A stretch of 64,000 bases of DNA from Variovorax sp. S12S4 (lineage in GTDB: Bacteria; Pseudomonadota; Gammaproteobacteria; Burkholderiales; Burkholderiaceae_C): positions 4,751,001 through 4,815,000 of the forward strand of contig NZ_JALPKR020000002.1 of the NCBI RefSeq assembly GCF_023195515.1, read 5' to 3'. Position numbers and translations under genes: made by a program. The notes beneath the pieces were generated by a model, which searched no databases, had not been told where the DNA came from, and saw nothing but the letters and a program-made list of their open reading frames with translations. Positions 9,583-17,530 of this stretch are shown here, one piece after another; within the stretch, counting starts at the first letter, position 1, and the number at the start of each line of letters is the position of its first letter.

Positions 9583-10601
9583 GCACGCCACAGCTTTCGC
9601 CTTGGCTCCACCGACCGCTCGCAGAGCTGTTGCGCCAGCGCGGCCATGCCTGGCTGCTGCAGGGGCCGTCGGGCCTGGGCCAGTACGAGCTCGCGCTGGC
9701 GCTTGCCGCTGCCTGGCTTTGCGAACAGCCCAAGGTGGAGGAGGGCGGCACCGCCTGCGGCCAGTGCCCTAGCTGCCACGCCATCGAAGTTCGAACCCAT
9801 GCCGACCTTTGCGTGCTGATGCCTGAAGTCGCCATGCAGGAACTCGGCTGGCCGCTCGACGAAAAAGCCCAGGCCGACATCGACGACAAGAAGCGCAAGC
9901 CCAGCCGCGAGATTCGCGTCGAAGCCATGCGCGACGCGGTCGGCTTTGCCCAGCGCACCAGCGCCCGCGGCCGCGGCAAGGTGGTGCTGGTGTACCCCGC
10001 CGAGCGCATGAACACCATCACCGCCAATGCGCTGCTCAAAACGCTCGAAGAGCCGGTCGGCGACGTTCGCTTTGTGCTGGCGAGCGAGGCCGCATGGCAG
10101 CTGCTGCCGACCATTCGCAGCCGCTGCCTCGGCTTTACGCTGCCATGGCCCGCAACGGCCGAGGCCGAAGCCTGGCTGGGCGCACACGACGTGCCCGCCG
10201 CCGATGCCACCGCCTTGCTGCGTGCGGCAGGCGGCCGGCCCAGCGATGCGCTGCGGCTCGCGCGCTCCGGCCAGTCGCCCAAGGCTTGGTCTCTGTTGCC
10301 AAAGGCAGTGTTGCGTGGAGACGTCGCCGCGCTGGCGGACCAGGCACCCTCTCAAGCCATCGGCGCACTGCAGAAGCTCTGCCATGACTTGATGGCCGTC
10401 GGCGGCGGTGCCGAACCGCGGTTCTTCGAGGCGGCAGACCTCCCGGCGGCAGTGCCTTCGCACCTGGCGCTGGCGCGTTGGTCCAAGTCGCTCGCCAACG
10501 CCGCAAGAACCGCCGAACACCCCTTCAATGCCGGGCTGATGCTGGAAGCGCTTGTGAGCGAGGCGCGAACCACCCTAAACTCTGTTCCTCGCCGACCATG
10601 A
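9579..10601 (+). CDS. holB: DNA polymerase III subunit delta'
   Basis: Delta' is the stator of the clamp loader. The ATG at 9579 overlaps the tmk stop (ATGA), so the in-frame sequence upstream is not used; 340 residues. The zinc module is visible as TACGQCPSC with an earlier Cys. The P-loop position reads GPSGLGQYE and lacks the Walker Lys-Ser/Thr, which fits delta' not binding ATP. The sensor-1-like segment ALLKTLEEP is present. The stop overlaps the pilZ start. Confidence 0.96.
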   Translation: MSTPQLSPWLHRPLAELLRQRGHAWLLQGPSGLGQYELALALAAAWLCEQPKVEEGGTACGQCPSCHAIEVRTHADLCVLMPEVAMQELGWPLDEKAQADIDDKKRKPSREIRVEAMRDAVGFAQRTSARGRGKVVLVYPAERMNTITANALLKTLEEPVGDVRFVLASEAAWQLLPTIRSRCLGFTLPWPATAEAEAWLGAHDVPAADATALLRAAGGRPSDALRLARSGQSPKAWSLLPKAVLRGDVAALADQAPSQAIGALQKLCHDLMAVGGGAEPRFFEAADLPAAVPSHLALARWSKSLANAARTAEHPFNAGLMLEALVSEARTTLNSVPRRP

Positions 10602-10975
10602 ACCAACCCGCCGCCCCAGCCGCCGCCGCAACGCCTCAACGGCCGAGCGTGATCCAGCTCGCCATCAAGGAGAAGGGTGCGCTCTACGCCGCCTATATTC
10701 CGCTGTTTGCCGAAGGCGGCATCTTCATTCCGACTTCGCGGGAATACCGGCTGGGTGACGACGTCTATGTGCTGCTGACGCTGCCCGAAGACCCGCAGCG
10801 CTATCCCGTCGCCGGCAAGGTCGCATGGATCACGCCGCAGCGCGCCGCCGGCAACCGGGCGCCGGGCGTCGGCATCCGGTTCCCGTCCGACGAAAAGTCG
10901 CGCCAGCTCAAGGCGCGCATCGAGGCGGCGCTCGGTGGCTCGATGGCCTCCGACCGTCCCACCCAAACTATCTAG
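10598..10975 (+). CDS. pilZ: PilZ-domain protein of the type IV pilus PilZ group
   Basis: A 125-residue single PilZ domain with an Ala/Pro-rich leader, starting at the ATG in the holB stop. The segment AAYIPLFAEGGIFIP and the ending GVGIRFPSDE are those of the original PilZ needed for type IV pilus assembly. The R-x3-R c-di-GMP-binding motif of other PilZ proteins is not visible, as expected for this subgroup, which instead contacts PilB and FimX. The holB-pilZ-tatD order is conserved in many beta- and gamma-proteobacteria. Confidence 0.92.
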   Translation: MNQPAAPAAAATPQRPSVIQLAIKEKGALYAAYIPLFAEGGIFIPTSREYRLGDDVYVLLTLPEDPQRYPVAGKVAWITPQRAAGNRAPGVGIRFPSDEKSRQLKARIEAALGGSMASDRPTQTI

Positions 10976-10984
10976 GCTCGAAGG

Positions 10985-11075
10985 CTAGGGCTCGCCCCCA
11001 GGCTGCGCGCACTTCGTGTCGCTCCGCCACCCCGCTACCGGGGGCGACACCAGAGGCCCGGCAAGGCCGGCTCCT
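10985..11075. repeat. Probable dispersed intergenic repeat between pilZ and tatD
   Basis: The 134-base pilZ-tatD gap carries a GC-rich segment with GCTGCGCGCACTTCGTGTCG followed by CCGGGGGCGACACC. I associate this type of segment with short dispersed repeats in Comamonadaceae, but this is recollection; no second copy is in the window. The gap is unusual because every other junction in this operon overlaps. Confidence 0.4.
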
Positions 11076-11109
11076 CGGTGTCCCTGGCATCAGCCAGACA
11101 ATCAGCGCC

Positions 11110-11919
11110 ATGTTCACCGATTCCCACTGCCACCTCACATTCCCCGAGTTCGCGGACCAGATGCCGCAAATCCGCGCAGCCATGGCCGAAGCGCAGGTCG
11201 ACCGGGCCCTGTGCATCTGCACCAAGCTCGAAGAGTTCGATGACGTTCAGGCCCTGGCGGCCCGCTACGACAACTTCTGGGCCAGCGTGGGCGTGCACCC
11301 CGACAACGAGGACATCGCCGAACCCACCGTCGATGACCTGATTCGCCGTGCGGCCTTGCCCAAGGTAGTAGCCATCGGCGAGACCGGCCTCGACTACTAC
11401 CAGATGGAAGAGCGGAAGGGCGGCCGCAGCATTTCGGATATGGAATGGCAGCGCGACCGGTTCCGCGTGCACATTCGCGCCGCGCAGCAAACCCGCATGC
11501 CGCTGGTCATTCACACGCGCGAAGCCTCGGCCGACACGCTGGCCATCCTGAAGGAGGAGGGCGAAGACGGCTCCGGCAAGGCCGCGGGCGGCGTGTTCCA
11601 TTGCTTTACCGAAACGGCGGAGGTCGCGCGCGCGGCGCTCGACCTCGGTTTCTACATTTCGTTTTCAGGCATCCTGACCTTCAAGAAGGCACAGGACCTG
11701 CGCGACGTGGCCGCCTTTGTGCCGCTGGACCGGATGCTGATCGAGACCGACAGCCCTTATCTGGCCCCGGTGCCGTACCGCGGCAAGACCAACAATCCGT
11801 CGTATGTGCCGTACGTCGCAAAGCAGATTGCCGAGCTGCGCAAGCTGCCCATCGAAGCAGTCGCAACGGCTACGAGCGACAACTTCGAAACGCTGTTCAA
11901 GGGAGTAAAAACAAAATGA
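11110..11919 (+). CDS. tatD: TatD family metal-dependent DNase
   Basis: A TIM-barrel metal-dependent hydrolase (3'-5' DNase, quality control), 269 residues from the ATG at 11110. Metal-binding motifs in order: DSHCHL at the N-terminus, GETGLDYY, HTREAS, HCFTE and ETDSPYLAP. It follows pilZ after a 134-base gap and overlaps the next gene by four bases (ATGA at 11916). Confidence 0.95.
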   Translation: MFTDSHCHLTFPEFADQMPQIRAAMAEAQVDRALCICTKLEEFDDVQALAARYDNFWASVGVHPDNEDIAEPTVDDLIRRAALPKVVAIGETGLDYYQMEERKGGRSISDMEWQRDRFRVHIRAAQQTRMPLVIHTREASADTLAILKEEGEDGSGKAAGGVFHCFTETAEVARAALDLGFYISFSGILTFKKAQDLRDVAAFVPLDRMLIETDSPYLAPVPYRGKTNNPSYVPYVAKQIAELRKLPIEAVATATSDNFETLFKGVKTK

Positions 11920-12593
11920 GAAATTACATCAAGAAGTTCTTCTATCTGGCTGTCGCTACAGCAACTTTTACCGCACACGCCGGTTCGTTCGAAGATTTCT
12001 TCCGGGCCGTGCGCGGAGACAACGCCAGCGGCGTGCGAACCCTGCTGCAGCGCGGTTTCGACCCCAACACGCGCGACGAACACGGCCAGACCGGCCTGAT
12101 CATCGCCCTGCGCGAACCGTCGCCCAAGGTCGCCCAGTTGCTGCTCGAGTCGCCGCAAACCGACGTCGACATTGCCAACGCCAAGGACGAAACCCCGCTG
12201 ATGCTGGCCGCCATCAAGGGCCAGCAAGACATCGTCGCCCAGCTGCTCAAGCGCGACGCCGCCGTCAACAAGACCGGCTGGACACCGCTTCACTATGCCG
12301 CCAGCAGCGGCCAACTGAGCATCATGAAAGTGCTGCTCGACAACTACGCCTTCATCGATGCGCAGTCGCCCAACGGCACCACGCCGCTCATGATGGCCGC
12401 GATGTATGGATCTACCGAAGCCGTGAAGCTGCTGCTGGCCGAGGGCGCGGACACCACCATGAAGAACCAGCTCGGCATGACCGCGGTCGACTTCGCGACC
12501 AAGGCCAATCGGCCCGAAGCCGCGCAACTCATCACGGCTGCTGCCGGCGCAAAGCCGACCCCTCAAGCGATTCCCAAAGACGGTAAATGGTGA
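11916..12593 (+). CDS. Exported ankyrin-repeat protein
   Basis: A 225-residue protein with a cleavable signal peptide (about residues 1-22, ending AHA) followed by five ankyrin repeats between about residues 25 and 205, for example DETPLMLAAIKGQQDIVAQLL and GWTPLHYAASSGQLSIMKVLL. It starts inside the tatD stop codon, so it is coupled to tatD. Ankyrin proteins of this type downstream of tatD recur in Burkholderiales; the periplasmic binding partner is unknown. Confidence 0.9.
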   Translation: MRNYIKKFFYLAVATATFTAHAGSFEDFFRAVRGDNASGVRTLLQRGFDPNTRDEHGQTGLIIALREPSPKVAQLLLESPQTDVDIANAKDETPLMLAAIKGQQDIVAQLLKRDAAVNKTGWTPLHYAASSGQLSIMKVLLDNYAFIDAQSPNGTTPLMMAAMYGSTEAVKLLLAEGADTTMKNQLGMTAVDFATKANRPEAAQLITAAAGAKPTPQAIPKDGKW

Positions 12594-12750
12594 GCTCCGC
12601 GGCCTGATTGGCGGCGGCTTGCTCACCAGGCGCTGCGCCACTTTCCCTCGATACGAGGGCTGAATCCGACGCGCCGGCACAGGTCCGGCAAAACACCCAA
12701 AAGGGCGCCTGCGCAGTCATGCGAGACTCTGCGGAGAAGGAGAAGCAGAG

Positions 12751-13233
12751 ATGAATACGTTTCTATTCATGGTCTTTTTGTTGGCCATCGGGTTCCTGGT
12801 GTTCGTGGCGCTCGCAAGAAAAAGGTCTGCGCAAAGCAGCAGCGGCTTTGTCGACAAGCCCAAGGCACGGCCGCCGCTTACTGCGCGCGAACAGGCCATG
12901 TACAACCGCCTCGTGCAAACGCTGCCGGACCTGGTGGTGCTGCCGCAGGTCAGCTTTGGCGCGCTGCTCACGGCCCGCACGCGCGCCGCACGAAGCTCGT
13001 TCAGCCGCAAGATCGCGGACTTTGTCGTGTGCGACCGTTCATTCAAGGTCGTGGCCGTGGTGGCGCTCGGCGACAAGAACAGCAAGGGCAAGTCGCAACG
13101 CGACCTGGACCGGGATGCGCTGCTGGTCGAGGCTGGCTACCGCGTGCTGCGATATCCGAGGGTGCCGGATGTGGGGCGCGTGGAGGCTGATTTCGATCCG
13201 ACGATGGCTTCGGTGAATCCGATGGGGTCCTGA
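12751..13233 (+). CDS. DUF2726 family protein with one membrane anchor
   Basis: A 160-residue protein with an N-terminal transmembrane helix (about residues 4-22) and a DUF2726 domain, which is related to the restriction-endonuclease (PD-(D/E)xK) fold. The core DFVVCDRSFKVVAVVALGD and the ending EAGYRVLRYP are typical. A strong purine-rich ribosome site (GGAGAAGGAGAAG) precedes the ATG. It is the last core-type gene before the island at 13.3 kb. The 157 bases before it hold no other feature I can support. Function unknown. Confidence 0.85.
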   Translation: MNTFLFMVFLLAIGFLVFVALARKRSAQSSSGFVDKPKARPPLTAREQAMYNRLVQTLPDLVVLPQVSFGALLTARTRAARSSFSRKIADFVVCDRSFKVVAVVALGDKNSKGKSQRDLDRDALLVEAGYRVLRYPRVPDVGRVEADFDPTMASVNPMGS

Positions 13234-13281
13234 AGGGGTCGGGATTCAGGGCTTGGCTGCAGGGTCTGTCGACCTCCCCAT

Positions 13282-13309
13282 AAATAACACAATGTGCATT
13301 ATGTTAAAT
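13282..13309 (+). other. dif-like Xer recombination site (candidate attachment site)
   Basis: The right 11 bases (13299-13309, TTATGTTAAAT) are identical to the XerD-binding arm of E. coli dif. A 6-base centre TGTGCA and a left arm AAATAACACAA precede it. The left arm matches the dif XerC arm at only 4 of 11 positions but is itself partly inverted to the right arm. One good arm and one divergent arm is what elements that integrate by host XerCD leave behind. It sits just where the core genes end and the island begins. Confidence 0.5.
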
Positions 13310-13353
13310 GACATGTGCTGAAGCTCGCGCCGATGGGCCGAGCTCGTCTATTT

Positions 13354-13391
13354 GCACAAATGTGTTCGCCGTTTTGGCACAAATGTGTTCG
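13354..13391. promoter_or_regulatory. Tandem operator-like direct repeat, 15 bp twice
   Basis: GCACAAATGTGTTCG occurs at 13354-13368 and again at 13377-13391, a period of 23 bp (about two helix turns). Each copy contains the small palindrome CACA-N2-TGTG. A related CACAATGTG lies at about 13288 inside the dif-like site. This looks like a pair of binding sites for a dimeric regulator at the island edge; nothing else explains the identity. Confidence 0.5.
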
Positions 13392-13469
13392 TGACTTCAT
13401 CTGCGCTCGCCTTCTTTCTGCAGACATGGCTGTAAGTCCCTTAGAACACACGATTTGCAGGCTGCAGTG

Positions 13470-13856
13470 TCAACAAAAGCCGGCTGCCCCATTGAGCAGA
13501 TTGCCAAACCCATTGATGAAGGTGCCCAAGAAACAAACGATGGGGCCATAGACGCCTACTGCGTTGCGTGAGATCGAGTTGTCGGCAACCCATTCCGGAA
13601 CGGCCTCTCCTTTGAGGACGTAGTACTGAGGGTCGAACAGGCTGAGGTCAGAGTCGTGGGCGCCTATGTGCTGCCCGATCTCTTTGCCCGTCAGGCTCGG
13701 GCGTGCCAGTAGAAGAATGCCCCAGCAGATCACCAATGCGCCGAAGCGGCTCAGCCAATCGAAATTTCGCAGCAGAAGGCTGAGCACGAATCCGACGAAC
13801 AGTGATGTGACAGTCAGGCAAAGTAGGAATGCATTCGAGGTGAGCAGTCGTTTCAT
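13470..13856 (-). CDS. Small membrane protein of unknown function
   Basis: From the ATG at 13856 (MKRLLTSN) the product has 128 residues. Two transmembrane helices near the N-terminus (about residues 8-27 and 33-50), a soluble middle part of about 50 residues with the segment DLSLFDPQYYVLKGEAVPEW, and a C-terminal hydrophobic segment (about 103-125) ending NGAAGFC. I do not recognise the family. It lies in the island, downstream of and in the same direction as the helix-hairpin-helix gene with a 247-base gap that holds no gene. An in-frame extension upstream of 13856 lacks membrane-protein character. Confidence 0.6.
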   Translation of the reverse strand: MKRLLTSNAFLLCLTVTSLFVGFVLSLLLRNFDWLSRFGALVICWGILLLARPSLTGKEIGQHIGAHDSDLSLFDPQYYVLKGEAVPEWVADNSISRNAVGVYGPIVCFLGTFINGFGNLLNGAAGFC

Positions 13857-14103
13857 CTTGACCCTTGTGAGTATTCGATCGGCTCGGATAGACATGCGAT
13901 GACCCGAACGCCTCGCTGGGTCTGAACAGTCTTGTTGGGTCACTATAGCGCTGGCCGCCTGGCGCATTGCGCGAAGAAAGAAGGCTCAGGAGATCGGCCG
14001 CCTCAGGGCGCAGAGTGCCCCGCCGCAAGGGCCTGGGCGGCGGAAAGCCCGTATTGTGCTGGCTGGCTCTTTTCTCCCGACGCTTGTGCATGTGCTTGTG
14101 CTT

Positions 14104-15063
14104 CTAAGCGTTCTCTAGCAACAGTGCCGTGAGCTTCTCGGCCGTTCGATCTCCGATTCCACTGATGTCCGCAAGTTCGTTGCGGGCAGCCGCAGCACGC
14201 AATTCACCCAGCGTTGCCACGCCGCGCCTCTTCAGCGACTTGAATGCGCTGCCTAACCAAGGCTGCAGGTCCACGAGAAGCGTCCCAGCGTCCTTCGGAA
14301 ATGGAATGTCATCGCGATCGATAAAGCCGATGCGCCAAAGCTCAGATGCCGTGTGGTTGTTTTGGAAGGTGCGGCCGGTTTCAGCGAGCCTCTTGTAGAT
14401 CTCCTGCCGCTCAGAGCGCCCGAAGCGCATCGCCAGGTCTCTCGCTGGCGTCGCACGCAGTTCGCCAACTGTCTTGTAGCCGGCGCGGTGCGCTCGCCCC
14501 AGCGTGGGACCGCGCAATCCGAGCAGGGAGACCGGGGCGCGGTCGGGCAGACCTCGCAAGGTCGCGGCGAGGATTTCGCCTGGAAGCGCCCGGAGGGCAC
14601 GACTTTCGTCTAACGCTCGCCCGCGTGGGTCGGGATTCGGCAAGAAGTCCAGTCCGATGGCCCGCAACAGTTCCCTCAAGCGGCCAACCGTCTTGACGCC
14701 CAAGCCTTCGCCTCGAAGAAGCTCGTTCTCGCTCGTTGCCGAAAGGTCTTCGAGGCAGAAGACGTTCTTCTGGTGCAGCACGAAGCGGACCCTCGGGCGC
14801 ACGGGCAACTCGCTGATCGGCGTTTCCGGCCCGAGCGTCGCAGAAAGCGCGGAGAAAGGCTCGCGCGACCCAGTCGGCTTCCAGACGAACGTTTGGAACT
14901 CGAAAGCAGTATCCGCAGGGACCAATCCTTCGCGTAGTGCGGCCGCATGCTGCCGCTTGGCTTCGACAATTCCCCGGTGCAATGCTGCCACGCAGGCCGG
15001 TAAATCGCCTTCAGGCACATTGGCAAGTTCAGCGATCGAGCGGATGGTGTGTGTCTTTTTCAT
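14104..15063 (-). CDS. Triple RNAP alpha-CTD-like helix-hairpin-helix protein, putative DNA-binding
   Basis: The ATG at 15063 (MKKTHTIRSIAEL) gives 319 residues. Three repeats resemble the RNA polymerase alpha C-terminal domain. The first (about 90-150) reads PISELPVRPRVRFVL..CLEDL..LGVKTVGRLRELL; the second (about 180-240) has TLGRAHRAGYKTVGEL; the third (about 270-318) has FKSLKRRGVATLGEL and ISGIGDRTAEKL. Such repeats bind DNA minor groove or protein partners. The N-terminal 80 residues are unlike anything I know. A perfect inverted repeat lies 15 bases upstream of the start, so autoregulation is plausible. It is divergent from the metallo-beta-lactamase module. Possible role: regulator of that module. 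Confidence 0.65.
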   Translation of the reverse strand: MKKTHTIRSIAELANVPEGDLPACVAALHRGIVEAKRQHAAALREGLVPADTAFEFQTFVWKPTGSREPFSALSATLGPETPISELPVRPRVRFVLHQKNVFCLEDLSATSENELLRGEGLGVKTVGRLRELLRAIGLDFLPNPDPRGRALDESRALRALPGEILAATLRGLPDRAPVSLLGLRGPTLGRAHRAGYKTVGELRATPARDLAMRFGRSERQEIYKRLAETGRTFQNNHTASELWRIGFIDRDDIPFPKDAGTLLVDLQPWLGSAFKSLKRRGVATLGELRAAAARNELADISGIGDRTAEKLTALLLENA

Positions 15064-15077
15064 CGATCCGAGGTTTT

Positions 15078-15094
15078 CAGTGATTGGATCACTG
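15078..15094. promoter_or_regulatory. Perfect inverted repeat, candidate operator
   Basis: CAGTGAT-TGG-ATCACTG, two perfect 7-bp arms with a 3-bp centre, begins 15 bases upstream of the ATG of the helix-hairpin-helix gene. Its core word GTGATTGG recurs on the other strand as CAATCACAT twice near the opposite start (see 15274-15297). This supports a shared regulator of the divergent region. Confidence 0.55.
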
Positions 15095-15273
15095 GTTGAG
15101 GTCGACTGCCTCCTCCGTGGGTCTGTAGCCACGGGGGAAGCTTTAAAACACTCCCCTTTATCGAAGAGATTATCCCGAGTAACGCGCATTGAGGTACCAA
15201 TCCTCGTGCAGCCAACTCTGCCAAAACGGAACACACGCCCTCTTCCTAAAAGCTATGCAACCGGATGTGAGTG

Positions 15274-15297
15274 CAATCACATTGGGACCAATCACAT
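15274..15297. promoter_or_regulatory. Direct repeat CAATCACAT, candidate binding sites
   Basis: CAATCACAT occurs at 15274-15282 and 15289-15297, 15 bases apart, in the divergent region about 90-115 bases upstream of the metallo-beta-lactamase start. The word overlaps in sequence with the arms of the inverted repeat at 15078-15094. Confidence 0.35.
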
Positions 15298-15388
15298 GAT
15301 GTCGAAGCAGCGAATTTTGTGGCTCAATGATGTCGCGCTGCGGGGAGGTGCCCTCAGTCAACGAAAACTACAACGAGGAGACAGATAC

Positions 15389-16465
15389 ATGGCAGATTTT
15401 TTCGAGGTCGACTTTTTGGGAGTCGAAACGAAGTCCAGCGGTGACGCCATCGCTTTGCGCTATTCGATCGGCGGTGGGCCGCAGGCGATTCACGTCGTCG
15501 ATGGCGGCTACATCGCGACTGGCGAGAAGATCGTCGAACACATCCGAAAGCACTATGGTTCGACAGTCATCGACAACGTCGTGTTGACTCACCCCGACCG
15601 AGATCATGCAAACGGCCTGCGCAAGGTTCTCGAGGACTGCACTGTTCGTAGGCTTTGGATGCATCGTCCGTGGAACTACGCCGAGCAACTCCTGCCCTCT
15701 TTCCCAACCTACTCCTCGGCAGACCGGTTGCGTTCGAAGCTTCGCTCGGTGTACGCGGCTCCTGTTGAGCTCGAGACGATCGCTTTGGAAAAGGGAATCC
15801 CGATCGCCGAACCGTTTCAAGGCCAGATGATTGGCCCATTTAACGTGATGGCACCGACCTTTGACCGCTGGCTCGAGTGCGTTGTCGATTCCAATAAGAC
15901 ACCCGAAACGGCGAACGAGTCCACGATGGACAGTGCTTTGGCAAACATGTGGAATGTCGTGAAGGCAGCGGCGGCGAAGCTTAAGGCTGCTGCATGGGGT
16001 GAAGAATACTTCCCTCCCGAGGGCACGAGCGCAGAGAACGAGATGAGCGTGGTGCAGTACGCGTTCCTGAACAACACGAAGGTGCTGCTCACCGGCGACA
16101 CCGGCCGGGACGGTTTGCAAGAAGCCATCGACTATGCGCCTGCGGTCGGCCTGACGCTGCCGGGCATCACTCTCTTTCAAGTGCCACACCACGGAGGGCG
16201 ACACAACGTTTCTACGGAAGTTCTCGACCAGTTGCACGGGCCACGACTCTCTGCGCTCCCAGAGGAAACCGCGTGGACTGCCATTTGCAGTTCCGCAAAG
16301 GAAGATGCAGACCACCCTCGGCTGTCCGTGAAGCGCGCAATGCTGCACCGCGGCGCTCATTTCGCGGCGACCGAGGGTCGCGACCTGTGCTTCGGGCGAG
16401 GAATTTCGCGCGAGGGCTGGTCGGCCGTTCCGCAGGAAACCTATCCGTACGAGCAGGAAGACTGA
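15389..16465 (+). CDS. ComEC/Rec2-like metallo-beta-lactamase fold hydrolase
   Basis: 358 residues from the ATG at 15389, chosen because of the GAGGAG ribosome site 8-12 bases upstream. Only the MBL domain of the ComEC type is present, with no membrane competence domain. Motifs: VVDGGYI near residue 35, the metal motif THPDRDHANG near 70, LLTGDTGRDG near 235 and VPHHGGRHN near 262, which together give a complete di-metal site. It is followed with an overlapping TGATG by a membrane protein, so the two form a module. ComEC-like stand-alone MBLs cleave nucleic acids or nucleotides and recur in defence islands beside membrane proteins. Substrate unknown. Confidence 0.8.
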   Translation: MADFFEVDFLGVETKSSGDAIALRYSIGGGPQAIHVVDGGYIATGEKIVEHIRKHYGSTVIDNVVLTHPDRDHANGLRKVLEDCTVRRLWMHRPWNYAEQLLPSFPTYSSADRLRSKLRSVYAAPVELETIALEKGIPIAEPFQGQMIGPFNVMAPTFDRWLECVVDSNKTPETANESTMDSALANMWNVVKAAAAKLKAAAWGEEYFPPEGTSAENEMSVVQYAFLNNTKVLLTGDTGRDGLQEAIDYAPAVGLTLPGITLFQVPHHGGRHNVSTEVLDQLHGPRLSALPEETAWTAICSSAKEDADHPRLSVKRAMLHRGAHFAATEGRDLCFGRGISREGWSAVPQETYPYEQED

Positions 16466-17121
16466 TGGCCGAAGACAAAGGGAGCGGCAAATCCCTCAAA
16501 CAAGCGAACTTTGTTTGGCTTTGCACCCTGGTCACGTTCGACGTTGTCGTGCTCGCCGTTGTCATCTTCCCTGACATCGTAAGGGACGCGACGGTAAGCA
16601 ACATCGCGCTCGCGCGAAGCATCAGCAGCATCCTGCTGCCGGTTGTGCCGCTCTTGTTGACGAACACGATTTCTCAGCTCATGAAGGCGAGATTGGTGTA
16701 CTGGAAATGGAGCGATCCCTTGCCAGGTTCAAGAGCATTCACCACGTTTGTCAAAAAGGACGAGCGCATAGACGAAGCCAAGCTGTTGAAAAATGTGGGT
16801 GCCTTCCCGGCCGACCCGAAAGAGCAAAACAGCAAATGGTATGGCCTCTACCTGAAGGTCAAGCACGAGGTTTCCGTCGTGGATTCACATAAGGCGTTTC
16901 TGCTGTATCGCGACATGGCCTCGCTCTCGTTGATCCTTTTGGTGCTCGCAGCGCCTGTGTTGTGGTACTTGGATTTCCCGCGCAACGATATCCAGAAGGT
17001 CTGCGGTGTATTTCTCCTTCAGTACCTGCTGACCATGATGTCTGCCCGCTTGGCAGGCCATCGGATGGTGTGCACGGTTCTCGCCGTCCATTCAACGCGC
17101 AAGATCGCCAACCCGAAGTAG
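16465..17121 (+). CDS. Four-helix membrane protein, partner of the metallo-beta-lactamase
   Basis: 218 residues; the ATG at 16465 overlaps the MBL stop (TGATG). Two transmembrane helices lie at about residues 14-36 and 46-68, a soluble segment of about 75 residues follows with SKWYGLYLKVKHEVSVVDSH, and two more helices at about 148-166 and 172-192. The 2TM-soluble-2TM layout with a closely coupled soluble enzyme recalls membrane effectors of bacterial defence modules, but I do not recognise the family. No signal peptide. The role as effector is inference from position and topology. Confidence 0.7.
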   Translation: MAEDKGSGKSLKQANFVWLCTLVTFDVVVLAVVIFPDIVRDATVSNIALARSISSILLPVVPLLLTNTISQLMKARLVYWKWSDPLPGSRAFTTFVKKDERIDEAKLLKNVGAFPADPKEQNSKWYGLYLKVKHEVSVVDSHKAFLLYRDMASLSLILLVLAAPVLWYLDFPRNDIQKVCGVFLLQYLLTMMSARLAGHRMVCTVLAVHSTRKIANPK

Positions 17122-17213
17122 CTCGGGCCGGTGCGGGGCTGCTCCCCCATGCGAACGTAACACTAGCGTGCGCCGCCTCGGGATTGATTTCGTGGATTTT
17201 GTGGAATAACGTA

Positions 17214-17239
17214 CGGGCCGGGCCGGGCCGGGCCGGCCG
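17214..17239. repeat. Pentanucleotide microsatellite (GGGCC)
   Basis: The 5-base unit CGGGC is repeated about five times at 17214-17239, in the gap after the membrane protein gene. It could vary in length between strains by slippage. It lies just upstream of the ribosome-site-like AAGGAG and the short ORF at 17274. Confidence 0.6.
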
Positions 17240-17273
17240 ACGCATCACATCACCAAGGAGATTCCTCTTCACC

Positions 17274-17483
17274 ATCCAGAAACCGTTGCCACCACCGAAT
17301 GGCTACAACAGCTGGCTCGACTATGCCGTCGAGTGCTTTGAAACCCGTGATGTCTGGCTGGAAAGCCACTTCAACGCCTGCTTCGACGAGAAGGCGGTCG
17401 AGCTTGATCGGGAAGACATCCGCGAGTCCGCCCGTCTGGAGTTGCGTGCCTTGCGAAAAGCTGCCACCCTCCCCCATTCATAA
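17274..17483 (+). CDS. Small conserved protein next to the integrase, start codon unclear
   Basis: The frame encodes about 70 residues with NGYNSWLDYAVECFETRD and a helical, charged end EDIRESARLELRALRKAA. Short proteins of this pattern (LPPPNG..SWLDYAVE) are, as I recall, common next to integrases and transposons. An AAGGAG site at 17255-17260 is present, but no ATG, GTG or TTG follows at the right distance; ATC at 17274 or TTG at 17286 would have to serve, so the start may be mutated and the gene inactive. Convergent with the integrase gene. Confidence 0.4.
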   Translation: MQKPLPPPNGYNSWLDYAVECFETRDVWLESHFNACFDEKAVELDREDIRESARLELRALRKAATLPHS

Positions 17484-17530
17484 ACATTTCCGAGCAACTC
17501 AGGCTGCTCAGGATCGCTGCTGCGAGCAGA

